31,094 nt of DNA, taken from CAWUIO01 sp963922455 (GTDB taxonomy: Bacteria; Bacteroidota; Bacteroidia; Cytophagales; Microscillaceae). Position 1 is the stretch's first letter, and each line of letters starts with the position of its first letter. Where the stretch lies: contig CAWUIO010000080.1 of NCBI GenBank assembly GCA_963922455.1, forward strand, positions 1 through 31,094, in the 5' to 3' direction. The translations under genes and the position numbers were made by a program. Of this stretch, positions 23,814 through 31,094 are shown in pieces. The notes under the pieces were generated by a model, which saw only the letters and a program-made list of their open reading frames with translations, did not search any database and was not told where the DNA came from.

Positions 23814-24455
23814 ATGTTTCAAAAGCTTCCCAAATCCCTCCACCTCCTCTTACTTTTATTCTTTCTGGTAACGGCTCTTAGTGGGCGAGCCCAAGACCAT
23901 ACCTGGAACCGTAGCTATTACGAAAAATACACCGAGAAGAACTTCCGCGAATTTGCTGGCTTTCAAGAAAAGCTTAACCTAGACCAGTTAGACTATGCCC
24001 GCCTCAATGCCTGTGTTTTTTACTTAACCAATGAGTTGCGGGCCAAGCGAGGTATCAAAACCTTAGGCTATGTGCCCGGCCTGGAAATTGCCGCCTGGCA
24101 GCATGCCCGCCTCATGGCCGAAAAAGATTTTTTTAGCCACCGGAACAAAAAAGATAAAAGCCGTAAAGAACCCTCTGACCGGGCCCGCCTTGCCGGTATC
24201 GAAAATCCTTCCATAGCCGAAAATATTGCTAAACGCTGGAATTATGGAAATGATTTGACCTACCTAGAAACGGCCGATGCCTTTATCCAACAGTGGTTAA
24301 ACTCAGACGGCCACCGGGAAAACATCTACTCCTCCAAGGCCTTACAACTCGGCTGTGGCATTTTTATCCAAGGCAACGATTACCTCGCGGTGCAGTGTTT
24401 TCAGTGGTTTAATGAAACAAAATCTACGGGAAAGGGTAAAGACGCCCTACCCTAA
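23814..24455 (+). CDS. Secreted CAP-domain (SCP/PR1-like) protein
   Basis: 213 aa from the ATG at 23814. An in-frame ATG at 23760 would add 18 residues in front of an otherwise clean signal peptide (LPKSLHLLLLLFFLVTALSG, cleavage near GRAQ) and leave only 37 bp to divergent murB, so the later start is preferred. The CAP fold shows its usual landmarks: LTNELRAKRG, AAWQHARLMAEKDFFSH, IAENI and LNSDGHRENI, then LGCGIF and LAVQCFQWF. The two histidines and acidic residues of the CAP cavity are present. Bacterial members are secreted and mostly of unknown role; some bind lipids or peptidoglycan. Repeat copy 6 starts 14 bp after the stop. Confidence 0.85.
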   Translation: MFQKLPKSLHLLLLLFFLVTALSGRAQDHTWNRSYYEKYTEKNFREFAGFQEKLNLDQLDYARLNACVFYLTNELRAKRGIKTLGYVPGLEIAAWQHARLMAEKDFFSHRNKKDKSRKEPSDRARLAGIENPSIAENIAKRWNYGNDLTYLETADAFIQQWLNSDGHRENIYSSKALQLGCGIFIQGNDYLAVQCFQWFNETKSTGKGKDALP

Positions 24456-24469
24456 ACAAAAAATATCGA

Positions 24470-24599
24470 GGGGCTGTCCCCGGCGGTGGGCATGTGTGCC
24501 CAGAGGTACATATGTGCCGCCGGGGCCGGGCTATCACTACTCGCTGCCTTTCCCCACCAGGCCCACACGAGCTCAAACAGGCCGTTCTATCCCTCAGCC
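24470..24599 (-). repeat. Dispersed structured repeat, copy 6 (reverse)
   Basis: Outer stem GGCTG 24472-24476 / CAGCC 24595-24599; inner stem of 9 bp, CCCCGGCGG 24478-24486 / CCGCCGGGG 24517-24525. Its 30-nt private stretch forms its own hairpin, TGGGCA 24487-24492 / TGCCCA 24497-24502. It lies between two co-oriented genes. Confidence 0.85.
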
Positions 24600-24703
24600 A
24601 AAAGAAGAACCAGGCCAGAAGCAAGCGGAAAGAAAATTACCCCAAACTAAAAAATTGCTCGCTACTCAATTTATCCTTAGCTTGAAAGAAAAATTTGAGT
24701 CCC

Positions 24704-25804
24704 ATGAGCCAAGTGCGCCAAATAACCCAATTTTTTGAAGAACTCGCCCCCCGGGCCTACCAAGAAAGCTACGACAACTCCGGTCTACTCATCGGTACGC
24801 CCCATGCAGAAGTAAAAGGAGTGCTTTTTAGCTTAGACTGCACCGAAGCAGTTCTAGCAGAAGCCTTGGCCAAAGGCTGCAATCTGATCGTTTCTCATCA
24901 TCCCATCATTTTTAAGGGACTCAAACAAATTACCGGCCGAAACTACGTAGAACGGACAGTCATAAAGGCCATAAAACACGATTTAAACCTCTATGCCATA
25001 CATACCAACTTAGACAATGTAAAAGGCGGGGTAAACTTTAAAATTGCCGAAAAACTCGGTTTGCAAAACCCCCGTATCCTAGCCCCTAAACGGGGCTGGC
25101 TCAAAAAGTTGATCACCTTTGTACCCCAAGAGCAAACTTCGCAAGTACTGGATGCACTGGGGCAAGCCGGGGCCGGGCAAATTGGAGAGTATAAAAATTG
25201 TAGCTTTCGGGTCACGGGCACCGGCACTTTCCAACCCTCAGATGCGGCCAATCCCTTTATTGGTGAGGCTGGCAAACTAGAAGAGGTTCCGGAAAACCGA
25301 TTAGAAGTGATCTTTCCAACTCCATGGGAGTCTCGTATTTTGCGGGCACTCAAAGAATCCCATCCTTACGAAGAAGTTGCCTATTATCTTCACGCCCTAG
25401 ACAATGAAAATCAAGATTTGGGTAGCGGGGCCATAGGCGATTTGCCCCAAGGCATTCCCTCTGAAAAGTTTCCGGCGTATGTGCAAGAAAAAATGGAGCT
25501 AGATTTGGTGCGCTATACCCCGCTTCCCGGACAGATGATTAAAAAAGTAGCTCTTTGTGGGGGCACAGGAAGCTTCCTTTTATCGGCGGCCCGTAGCCAG
25601 GGCGCGCAAGCTTTCCTTAGCGCCGACTTCAAATATCACGAATTTTTTGAGGCCGAAGGACAAATCATGATTACCGATATCGGGCACTACGAAAGCGAAC
25701 GCTTTACTTCGGAGTTATTGCATGATGTATTGGGTAAAACATTTCCCGATATACCGCGCTTTATCACCGAGATCCATACCAATCCTGTACGCTATCAAGC
25801 TTAG
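24704..25804 (+). CDS. Nif3-like dinuclear metal centre protein (YqfO type)
   Basis: 366 aa from the ATG at 24704; a TTG 9 bp earlier is also in frame. Nif3/YqfO family: the metal site is marked by SHHPIIFKG, HTNLDNVKGG and the C-terminal DIGHYESER. The middle (~130-235) carries the PII-like insert that separates the long YqfO form from the ~250-aa short form. Cytoplasmic, usually a hexameric toroid. Proposed to act as a metal-dependent hydrolase, often called GTP cyclohydrolase-like, but its physiological reaction is unsettled. It converges with pncB, with only two bases between the stop codons. Confidence 0.93.
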   Translation: MSQVRQITQFFEELAPRAYQESYDNSGLLIGTPHAEVKGVLFSLDCTEAVLAEALAKGCNLIVSHHPIIFKGLKQITGRNYVERTVIKAIKHDLNLYAIHTNLDNVKGGVNFKIAEKLGLQNPRILAPKRGWLKKLITFVPQEQTSQVLDALGQAGAGQIGEYKNCSFRVTGTGTFQPSDAANPFIGEAGKLEEVPENRLEVIFPTPWESRILRALKESHPYEEVAYYLHALDNENQDLGSGAIGDLPQGIPSEKFPAYVQEKMELDLVRYTPLPGQMIKKVALCGGTGSFLLSAARSQGAQAFLSADFKYHEFFEAEGQIMITDIGHYESERFTSELLHDVLGKTFPDIPRFITEIHTNPVRYQA

Positions 25805-25806
25805 GC

Positions 25807-27279
25807 TTACTCACTAAAGCCCTTCAAACGCATAATTAGGTTGTACTTCGCATCACTCAGGTTTTTCTCCAGCCCAACCGGATACCCGTGAGGATTTACA
25901 AAACGCTTAATCCCTCCGTGAAACAAGCGTAATTGTTCTTGCACTCTTTGTTTGATGGCTTGTATGGCTGGGCTCTCGTACACTAATTGTCCCTTCTGGA
26001 AAATGGGCACTAGCAAATCTTCGTATGCTGTTTCCGGACTAAATTTTTTACGTCGGGTATAGTCCATGGGGTCCAACATCACGGGGTTTTGAGGAAGCTC
26101 GCCATCCAGGTTATAAATCATATCTCCGATACACTCGCCTTTCTCAAAGTAGCGCCTTACTTGTAAAATACCCGGATTGGATACTTTAATGGCTTGTTCG
26201 GATAGTTTTACCTTATAATCCCAGGTGTTCTTTTCATTCCGGATAGCGGCTATCTTATACACCCCTCCCAAGGCGGGTTGGTCAAATGCCGTAGCCAATT
26301 TGGTACCGATACCCCACACGGTGATTTTGGCTCCCTGCTGCTTCAAACTGGTGATTATATTTTCATCTAGGTCATTACTTGCCACTATACCGGCATCTGG
26401 GAAACCCGCTTCATCCAAAATTTTCCGGGCTTGAATGCTTAGGTAAGCCAAATCGCCCGAATCCAAGCGAATACCGGCCATTTCATAGCCACGTTCTCTC
26501 AGTTTTTTTCCAACTTCGATAGCCTTGCGCACCCCCTCCAAGGTATCAAAGGTATCTACCAAGAATACACAATTATTGGGGAGGTGTTGGGCGTATTCCT
26601 CAAAGGCTTCCATTTCGCTATCAAAAGACATGACCCAGCTATGGGCGTGGGTTCCTTTTACCGGTATATTATACAGTTTACCCGCCAAAACGTTTGAGGT
26701 AGCGGCACATCCCCCAATGTAGGCAGCCCGGCTGGCCGAAAGTGCTCCGTCAATTCCTTGGGCCCGGCGAAGGCCAAATTCTAATACAGGTTCCCCTTGG
26801 CTTGCCAGGTTCATACGTGCCGCCTTGGTCGCAATCAGGGTTTGGAAATTAATGATATTAAGTAGAGGCGTTTCTAAAATCTGGCACTGGGTAATCGGCC
26901 CCCGGACCCGTACCAATGGTTCATTCGGGAATACGACCGTGCCCTCAGGAATCGCTTCAATATCACAGTCAAACGTCATTTGAGCTAAATAATCCAAAAA
27001 TTCACTCTCAAATAAGGCCTTACCGTCATTCCCTTGAAGAGTCTTTAGATACGCAATATCATCTGGGGTAAAAGCTACCTCACTGAGATAATCAATGGCC
27101 GATTGTAAACCACAAGCCACTGTAAAACCTCCTTTGAAGGGGTTTCTCCGGAAGTACAAATGAAATACAGCTTCTTTTTCTGGCCTGCCCGACTTCCAGT
27201 ATCCGTAGGCCATGGTAAGTTGATAAAGATCGGTGAGAAGGGATAATGAACCCCGATAGAAATCACGGGTGAGATGCAT
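25807..27279 (-). CDS. pncB: Nicotinate phosphoribosyltransferase
   Basis: 490 aa from the ATG at 27279; the frame extends 13 codons upstream to a TTG, but the family's N-terminus (LLTDLYQLTMAYGYW) fits the ATG. It converts nicotinate, PRPP and ATP to nicotinate mononucleotide in NAD salvage. Supporting motifs are RRNPFKGGF, NEPLVRVRGP, the catalytic-histidine segment VKGTHAHSW (209-215), and the phosphate-binding region RLDSGDL followed by IVASNDLDE and WGIGTKL. Length and motifs fit the Gram-positive-like long form. A candidate promoter lies 22 bp upstream. Confidence 0.93.
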   Translation of the reverse strand: MHLTRDFYRGSLSLLTDLYQLTMAYGYWKSGRPEKEAVFHLYFRRNPFKGGFTVACGLQSAIDYLSEVAFTPDDIAYLKTLQGNDGKALFESEFLDYLAQMTFDCDIEAIPEGTVVFPNEPLVRVRGPITQCQILETPLLNIINFQTLIATKAARMNLASQGEPVLEFGLRRAQGIDGALSASRAAYIGGCAATSNVLAGKLYNIPVKGTHAHSWVMSFDSEMEAFEEYAQHLPNNCVFLVDTFDTLEGVRKAIEVGKKLRERGYEMAGIRLDSGDLAYLSIQARKILDEAGFPDAGIVASNDLDENIITSLKQQGAKITVWGIGTKLATAFDQPALGGVYKIAAIRNEKNTWDYKVKLSEQAIKVSNPGILQVRRYFEKGECIGDMIYNLDGELPQNPVMLDPMDYTRRKKFSPETAYEDLLVPIFQKGQLVYESPAIQAIKQRVQEQLRLFHGGIKRFVNPHGYPVGLEKNLSDAKYNLIMRLKGFSE

Positions 27280-27300
27280 AGGCTTAAATAAAAAATTCCC

Positions 27301-27308
27301 CAAAATTA
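27301..27308 (-). promoter_or_regulatory. Candidate -7 box of pncB
   Basis: The minus strand reads TAATTTTG (TAnnTTTG), 22 bp upstream of the ATG at 27279. The nearest minus-strand TTTG lies 25 bp further, slightly too far for the normal -33 box. If used, it excludes the TTG start at 27318. Confidence 0.4.
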
Positions 27309-27396
27309 GGAGAATCAAAATAGCCTAGGATTTCAAAGAATCCAAGTCTTTTGGCCTGTGCCTGTGTAATATATTATGCTGAGGGCCTAGCTTGCT

Positions 27397-28050
27397 TTAC
27401 TTTTCTTCCAAAAAACTAACCTGAGAAGACTCCAGATTAGGATCGGAGTGGAATTGGCTCAAATCAATACTACCCTCAAAAGGCTGTGAATAAACGATCT
27501 GATCCGCATCTCCCCGGGGATTGATTTTTAATTTAAAGCGTAGTTGGGTATTAAACTCACCTTTGTAGCGAGGGGCCGTAATAAACAAAGATTGGGTAGG
27601 CTGGACGGCAATTTCATCAAATACTTCCCCAAAACCCCAAGAATAATTCCAATACTCAATAGGTTTCCAATCTCCCTGAGGATTTAGGGCTTCTTGTATC
27701 ATAATTAAGCTCCCATTTTGGGTAGTAAGCGCTTGTGATATGTTACTAATATTTACCAGGTTTATCCGTATAATAGGATCTTGAGTATTTTCAATGTCCT
27801 CAAAGACGAAGGCAAACCGACTACTAGATGTTTCCGGGGAAGCCTCAGAAAAGGGCTTAGGGTTGAAAAACCGGTACCAAGCCGGTTTCATAGAAAAATC
27901 AATTTGATCAAATACGATATCGTCTGATGCGTAAACTACTGAGCTTGAAGTAGTAGGTGAATTGGTAGGCTTGGCCCCTTGTGCAGCCAAAAAGAAAATT
28001 GCAGTGAAACTTAGTAGAATACTACCCAACAAGAAACTAAATTTTTTCAT
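27397..28050 (-). CDS. Unknown exported protein
   Basis: 217 aa, family not recognised. A signal peptide (MKKFSFLLGSILLSFTAIFF) with cleavage near AAQGA exports it. The mature part looks beta-rich: VFDQIDFSMKPAWYRFF, IIRINLVNISNISQAL, QSLFITAPRYKG and LRFKLKINPRG. This pattern suits a single immunoglobulin-like or similar beta-sandwich domain. No cysteines, lipobox or sorting domain, so it should be soluble in the periplasm. It lies between pncB and the DUF5686 gene on the same strand with 289 bp upstream, so it is probably transcribed alone. Confidence 0.75.
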   Translation of the reverse strand: MKKFSFLLGSILLSFTAIFFLAAQGAKPTNSPTTSSSVVYASDDIVFDQIDFSMKPAWYRFFNPKPFSEASPETSSSRFAFVFEDIENTQDPIIRINLVNISNISQALTTQNGSLIMIQEALNPQGDWKPIEYWNYSWGFGEVFDEIAVQPTQSLFITAPRYKGEFNTQLRFKLKINPRGDADQIVYSQPFEGSIDLSQFHSDPNLESSQVSFLEEK

Positions 28051-28339
28051 GATAAATCCTTAATCGAATTGAAATCCCAATCAATACACAATAGATAAAA
28101 TCACCAATTTTAGGTAGTAAGAGGAAAGAAGTTACTACACTTAATTGATTTTACACCAAACAGACAATAATGAGGAAGCCAGGTTTACTCGCAGAAGACC
28201 ATACACCTTGACTTGCACAAAAACCGTACTAGAAAATCCCAGTAAGGGACTCTATGGAATAGAATATGGGGCTGATTTCCAGTTACGAAGTTAGGAAATC
28301 CGTTTTGAAAATTCAATCAAAAATTTTAAAAAAATGAAC

Positions 28340-30793
28340 TTAAAAGCCAAAACCCAACCTCACCCCTCTTTGCAAGGGTCTGCCATCGGGTAAGGCCTGT
28401 ACATAACTGACTCTGAGAATCTTCAAAATATGCTCAATGCCTATACTTAACTCCCCATAATGGCCCAATTCGGGGGTATACAGGTAACTTCCCCCCGCGA
28501 CGATTTGCCATTTTAACTTCTTGAGTAAAGGGAGGCTATTCCACAAGAAGCCATTAAAATGCTGCTCTACATAAGCCGACACATACGATCGCTGAGTACT
28601 ATACAGGTAATAATCTAGTAATTGATAGGACCTATAGTCATTTCGGGCAAATAAGGTACGGTTGCCAGGAAAATGCTGAAAATCCACAAAACTAAGGGAG
28701 TCTCGGTGCGTAAAGAGCCCACCCTCAATTTGAAACCTAAAATCGCCCAATAAGCCTACATTGAGTTGATCATAAACCCGGGCCGAAAGCAATCCGAAGC
28801 TGATATCGCTTCCCAATACGGGCAAACCTCCTCGGTAATTAATAGCCAAACGAGGGAAGGGCAGGTCTAAAATGATCTTTTGCTGAGGGTATTCGGCATA
28901 ACTCATCTTAAATAAGAAGGTAAGCCCTATGTCATAAACCAAGGCATTGTGGGTGGGGAAGCGAGTGTCCTCAAGTACCACACTTTGGGGAGCATTGGGG
29001 GTATACTCCCGATTGCTCACATCGCGTAGGCTATACTCCGAAGCATTGACCCGGGAGCGGCGGCGGGCATATTCCCAAGATGTATTGAGCAATACCTTGG
29101 GATGTACATCGTGCCGAAGCCCCATGCGTACAAAAGTTTTTTGGTAGAGTTTCAAAAAATTGCGCTCATCCAAGAGCGAATAAGCCGTATTGATCCAAGG
29201 ACGAATATAATATTGCCGGCTGATGGGCTCCACAAACCTCCCCGCTTCTACCCGTATTCGCCCTAATTTTAAAGGATTAAAGGTGTAATCAAGTCCTAAC
29301 TTGGCATGAAAACGCTCATCGGCCAAACCGTACCTCAGAGCCGGCCGGATGGCAAATACCTTTTTATCTGCCAATTCCTTTTGATACTGTATGGGTAAAT
29401 TGAGTACCCAACCCTCCACCGTATTAAATTGTACCATCTGAATCAAGCCTGGAAGCCGGAAACTAGACTTTTTGAAACTGTTTCGCCGAGTCACGCCAGC
29501 CCAGAGAAAGGAGCCAATTTTTAAGCGGTTTTGCTTACGGTCAATAGAATCTAAATAGGTTTGGGATTTTTTAAGCACTTCCAAGCTATCTTTCGAGCGG
29601 TATTCGGTGGTTTCTTCCTTGGTTAAGGGGAGGGGGCGTATTGCTTGCCAATAGCTTTCGTCTTTTTGATTGGCATCGGGCAAGACTTTGATAATGGGCC
29701 CTTTGAAGTTTTTCTTATCAAAATTTGGGTTAACCGTATAATCAAAGTAGTTAAACAGAAAGTAGCCCTTCCCTTTAAAACCAAAGGCCGATATTTCAAA
29801 ATTTACGCTTTGGTTAAGGGGAAGCCAGATATCAAATTCCGGGTCGGGAGCATACACCTGTCGTACCGATACCGAATCTACAAACTCTACCACCCCAGAC
29901 CGGAGGCTCAGCTCAGCACTATGTATCCGCCAAGTATCCTCCATAATATAAATGTAGCCCCCATAGGCAGGGGCATTTTTCCGCCGGGGGATGAGCCGGA
30001 TCTTATTTACCCACTGCCCCCGATCTTGGTACGCCCCCTCCAGTCGATAGCGATAGTAACTCAAGGCATTGGCCGCAATGGGCGAAATTACCCCTCTTTC
30101 GCTTATTTCCTGGGCACTTACATTTTCGTAAAGGTTCAGCCAAGCATTATTGGCTTGGTTGAAGCTAAAAGCCCGAGAGTCCCCGCTTACCTTAGACGAG
30201 ATCATTTCTTCCCGGTACTTATCGGGTTGCATATATTCCAATTTGCTGAGCGATTCCGAAAAGTAGACAATCCCGGTATCGACATTGATGGCTACCCCCA
30301 GAAAGCTTTTGGGCCTTTCATTGAGCCTTTGCAAGCCCTTGATATATACTTGGGTTTGGTATGACTTGATTTCTTCTCGCAAATAGTACCTTCGTTTGGC
30401 CTGGGCTTCCCGGATAATCCTATAGGCCGGGTCTTGGTCTGTGGCTTCAATCACCACATCGTCCAGAATGAGCGACTCGGGCTCCAAGTCTATATCCAGA
30501 ACGCGGCTGCTGTACATACTTATCTCCAGGGTTTGCGTCTTGTAGCCCACGTATTGAAAACTTATTTCGTAACTACCCGGCAGCAGTTTGATGCTATAAG
30601 CTCCCAACTCATTGGTCGTCGTCCCCGTATTTTGTTCTTTGACAAAAACAGTGGCAAAGGCCAGGCCTTCCCCTTTGTGATCTCGGATGGTCCCTTTTAG
30701 TTCAAGAATTCCGGCTACTTGGGCTTGGCTTTGAAACGCCATAAAAAATAATAAAGGAATTAAGGCAAGAAGTTTAATCTTTTGGTGATTCAT
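28340..30793 (-). CDS. DUF5686 outer-membrane barrel with carboxypeptidase-regulatory-like domain
   Basis: 817 aa from the ATG at 30793; a TTG 27 bp upstream is in frame but lies before the signal peptide (IKLLALIPLLFFMAFQSQAQ). Residues ~30-110 form a CarboxypepD_reg-like beta-sandwich (LKGTIRDHKGEGLAFATVFV, GAYSIKLLPGSYEISFQYVG), as at the front of TonB-dependent receptors. No TonB plug follows. The rest fits DUF5686: EAQAKRRYYLREEIKSYQ near 140, then a long beta-strand-rich half (~450-817) ending in RLGFGF, whose terminal Phe is a typical barrel signal. It should sit in the outer membrane. Its substrate or partner is unknown. Confidence 0.85.
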   Translation of the reverse strand: MNHQKIKLLALIPLLFFMAFQSQAQVAGILELKGTIRDHKGEGLAFATVFVKEQNTGTTTNELGAYSIKLLPGSYEISFQYVGYKTQTLEISMYSSRVLDIDLEPESLILDDVVIEATDQDPAYRIIREAQAKRRYYLREEIKSYQTQVYIKGLQRLNERPKSFLGVAINVDTGIVYFSESLSKLEYMQPDKYREEMISSKVSGDSRAFSFNQANNAWLNLYENVSAQEISERGVISPIAANALSYYRYRLEGAYQDRGQWVNKIRLIPRRKNAPAYGGYIYIMEDTWRIHSAELSLRSGVVEFVDSVSVRQVYAPDPEFDIWLPLNQSVNFEISAFGFKGKGYFLFNYFDYTVNPNFDKKNFKGPIIKVLPDANQKDESYWQAIRPLPLTKEETTEYRSKDSLEVLKKSQTYLDSIDRKQNRLKIGSFLWAGVTRRNSFKKSSFRLPGLIQMVQFNTVEGWVLNLPIQYQKELADKKVFAIRPALRYGLADERFHAKLGLDYTFNPLKLGRIRVEAGRFVEPISRQYYIRPWINTAYSLLDERNFLKLYQKTFVRMGLRHDVHPKVLLNTSWEYARRRSRVNASEYSLRDVSNREYTPNAPQSVVLEDTRFPTHNALVYDIGLTFLFKMSYAEYPQQKIILDLPFPRLAINYRGGLPVLGSDISFGLLSARVYDQLNVGLLGDFRFQIEGGLFTHRDSLSFVDFQHFPGNRTLFARNDYRSYQLLDYYLYSTQRSYVSAYVEQHFNGFLWNSLPLLKKLKWQIVAGGSYLYTPELGHYGELSIGIEHILKILRVSYVQALPDGRPLQRGVRLGFGF

Positions 30794-31094
30794 AAGTTCA
30801 AGGGATACAATCGTGAGCAAGGCTTTTCTATGAGTATAAGGCAGGAAATTTAATATAAGTTTTGATTGCTCGTGTTCTCATCCACGCAAAATTTGTTAAT
30901 GCCCCCTTGTTAACAAGTCTAGCCCGGGTAAAAATAAAGCTTTGGGGCTTCCCCGCGCCATAAAGTAGGTAGCATAATGCAAATCTTGGGTGGGCGCGGG
31001 TCGGGCTGTCACTACTCGCTGCCTCTACCCGCTAGGCCTACACGAGCTCAAACAGGCCGTTCCATCCCTAACGGGGTATGCGCAGGCGCACAAG
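30794..31094. other. Intergenic region at the window end
   Basis: Upstream of the DUF5686 gene. It contains a spaced TGTTAA pair (30894, 30908), a perfect 12-bp palindrome CTTGTTAACAAG (30906-30917) and repeat copy 7. No start of a further gene is visible before the edge. Confidence 0.5.
30944..31072 (-). repeat. Dispersed structured repeat, copy 7 (reverse)
   Basis: Inner stem CCCGCGCC 30952-30959 / GGCGCGGG 30993-31000 around 33 private nt; core CACGAGCTCAAACAG and CTACTCGCTGCC present. The outer stem is broken here: GGCTT at 30946-30950 faces AACGG instead of AAGCC, so only two pairs remain. Confidence 0.8.

Noticed and set aside
24355..24738. 127-codon plus frame and a 66-codon minus frame (24424-24624) across repeat copy 6
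   Set aside because: They overlap the end of the CAP gene and the start of the Nif3-like gene in other frames and translate the repeat; no independent support.
29645..30364. 239-codon plus frame opposite the DUF5686 gene
   Set aside because: Antisense shadow of a well-supported gene; low-complexity, no domain.
700..31072. Repeat family as CRISPR or as ordinary intrinsic terminators
   Set aside because: Copies are kilobases apart with no spacer array; no T-tract follows the stems and orientation is not tied to the upstream gene.

Overview
The window looks like chromosomal DNA of a Bacteroidota bacterium, probably from the Cytophagales/Saprospiria side of the phylum. The grounds are a type IX secretion C-terminal sorting domain on the first protein, a DUF5686 outer-membrane barrel with a carboxypeptidase-regulatory-like front domain, a DUF2851 protein, lipoproteins with short Bacteroidota-type signal peptides, and several upstream sites matching the phylum's -7 box TAnnTTTG. 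I cannot name the genus. No rRNA, tRNA, CRISPR array, transposase or phage gene was seen.

Layout. 1-638 is the tail of a T9SS-exported adhesin-like protein, closed by a perfect terminator. 869-6132 (minus) holds a DUF2851 gene and, upstream of it, a sigma-like gene followed by a membrane anti-sigma/WD40 fusion. Across a 550-bp AT-rich gap, two tandem paralogous membrane-bound SpoIIE/PP2C phosphatases run in the plus direction (6689-9937). 10543-11574 is an AT-rich cassette of two abutting unknown genes with a long inverted repeat just upstream. 11759-17000 and 17012-19417 (mostly minus) carry an M1 aminopeptidase lipoprotein, a small membrane protein, an unknown plus-strand gene, and a two-gene operon of an exported WD40-caspase and a transglutaminase-like protein. 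19924-24455 holds a tiny coil protein, a TlpA-like thioredoxin lipoprotein, a membrane-anchored helix-turn-helix-like protein, rimO, murB and a CAP-domain secreted protein. 24704-30793 holds a Nif3-family protein, pncB, an unknown secreted protein and the DUF5686 barrel.

The strongest unexplained signal is a dispersed intergenic element of about 130 bp present seven times (700, 9956, 11618, 15306, 19584, 24470 and 30944), in both orientations. Its outer stem and a second GC-rich stem change sequence from copy to copy while staying complementary, and the second stem encloses a 30-37-nt stretch that is essentially private to each copy. This is what a structured RNA or a hairpin-based mobile element would leave behind. 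Spurious reading frames over these copies explain several apparent small ORFs.

Functionally the window mixes housekeeping (rimO, murB, pncB, Nif3-like) with envelope and signalling genes: sigma/anti-sigma, SpoIIE phosphatases, exported proteases and thioredoxin. Links between these signalling genes are inferred from position only.
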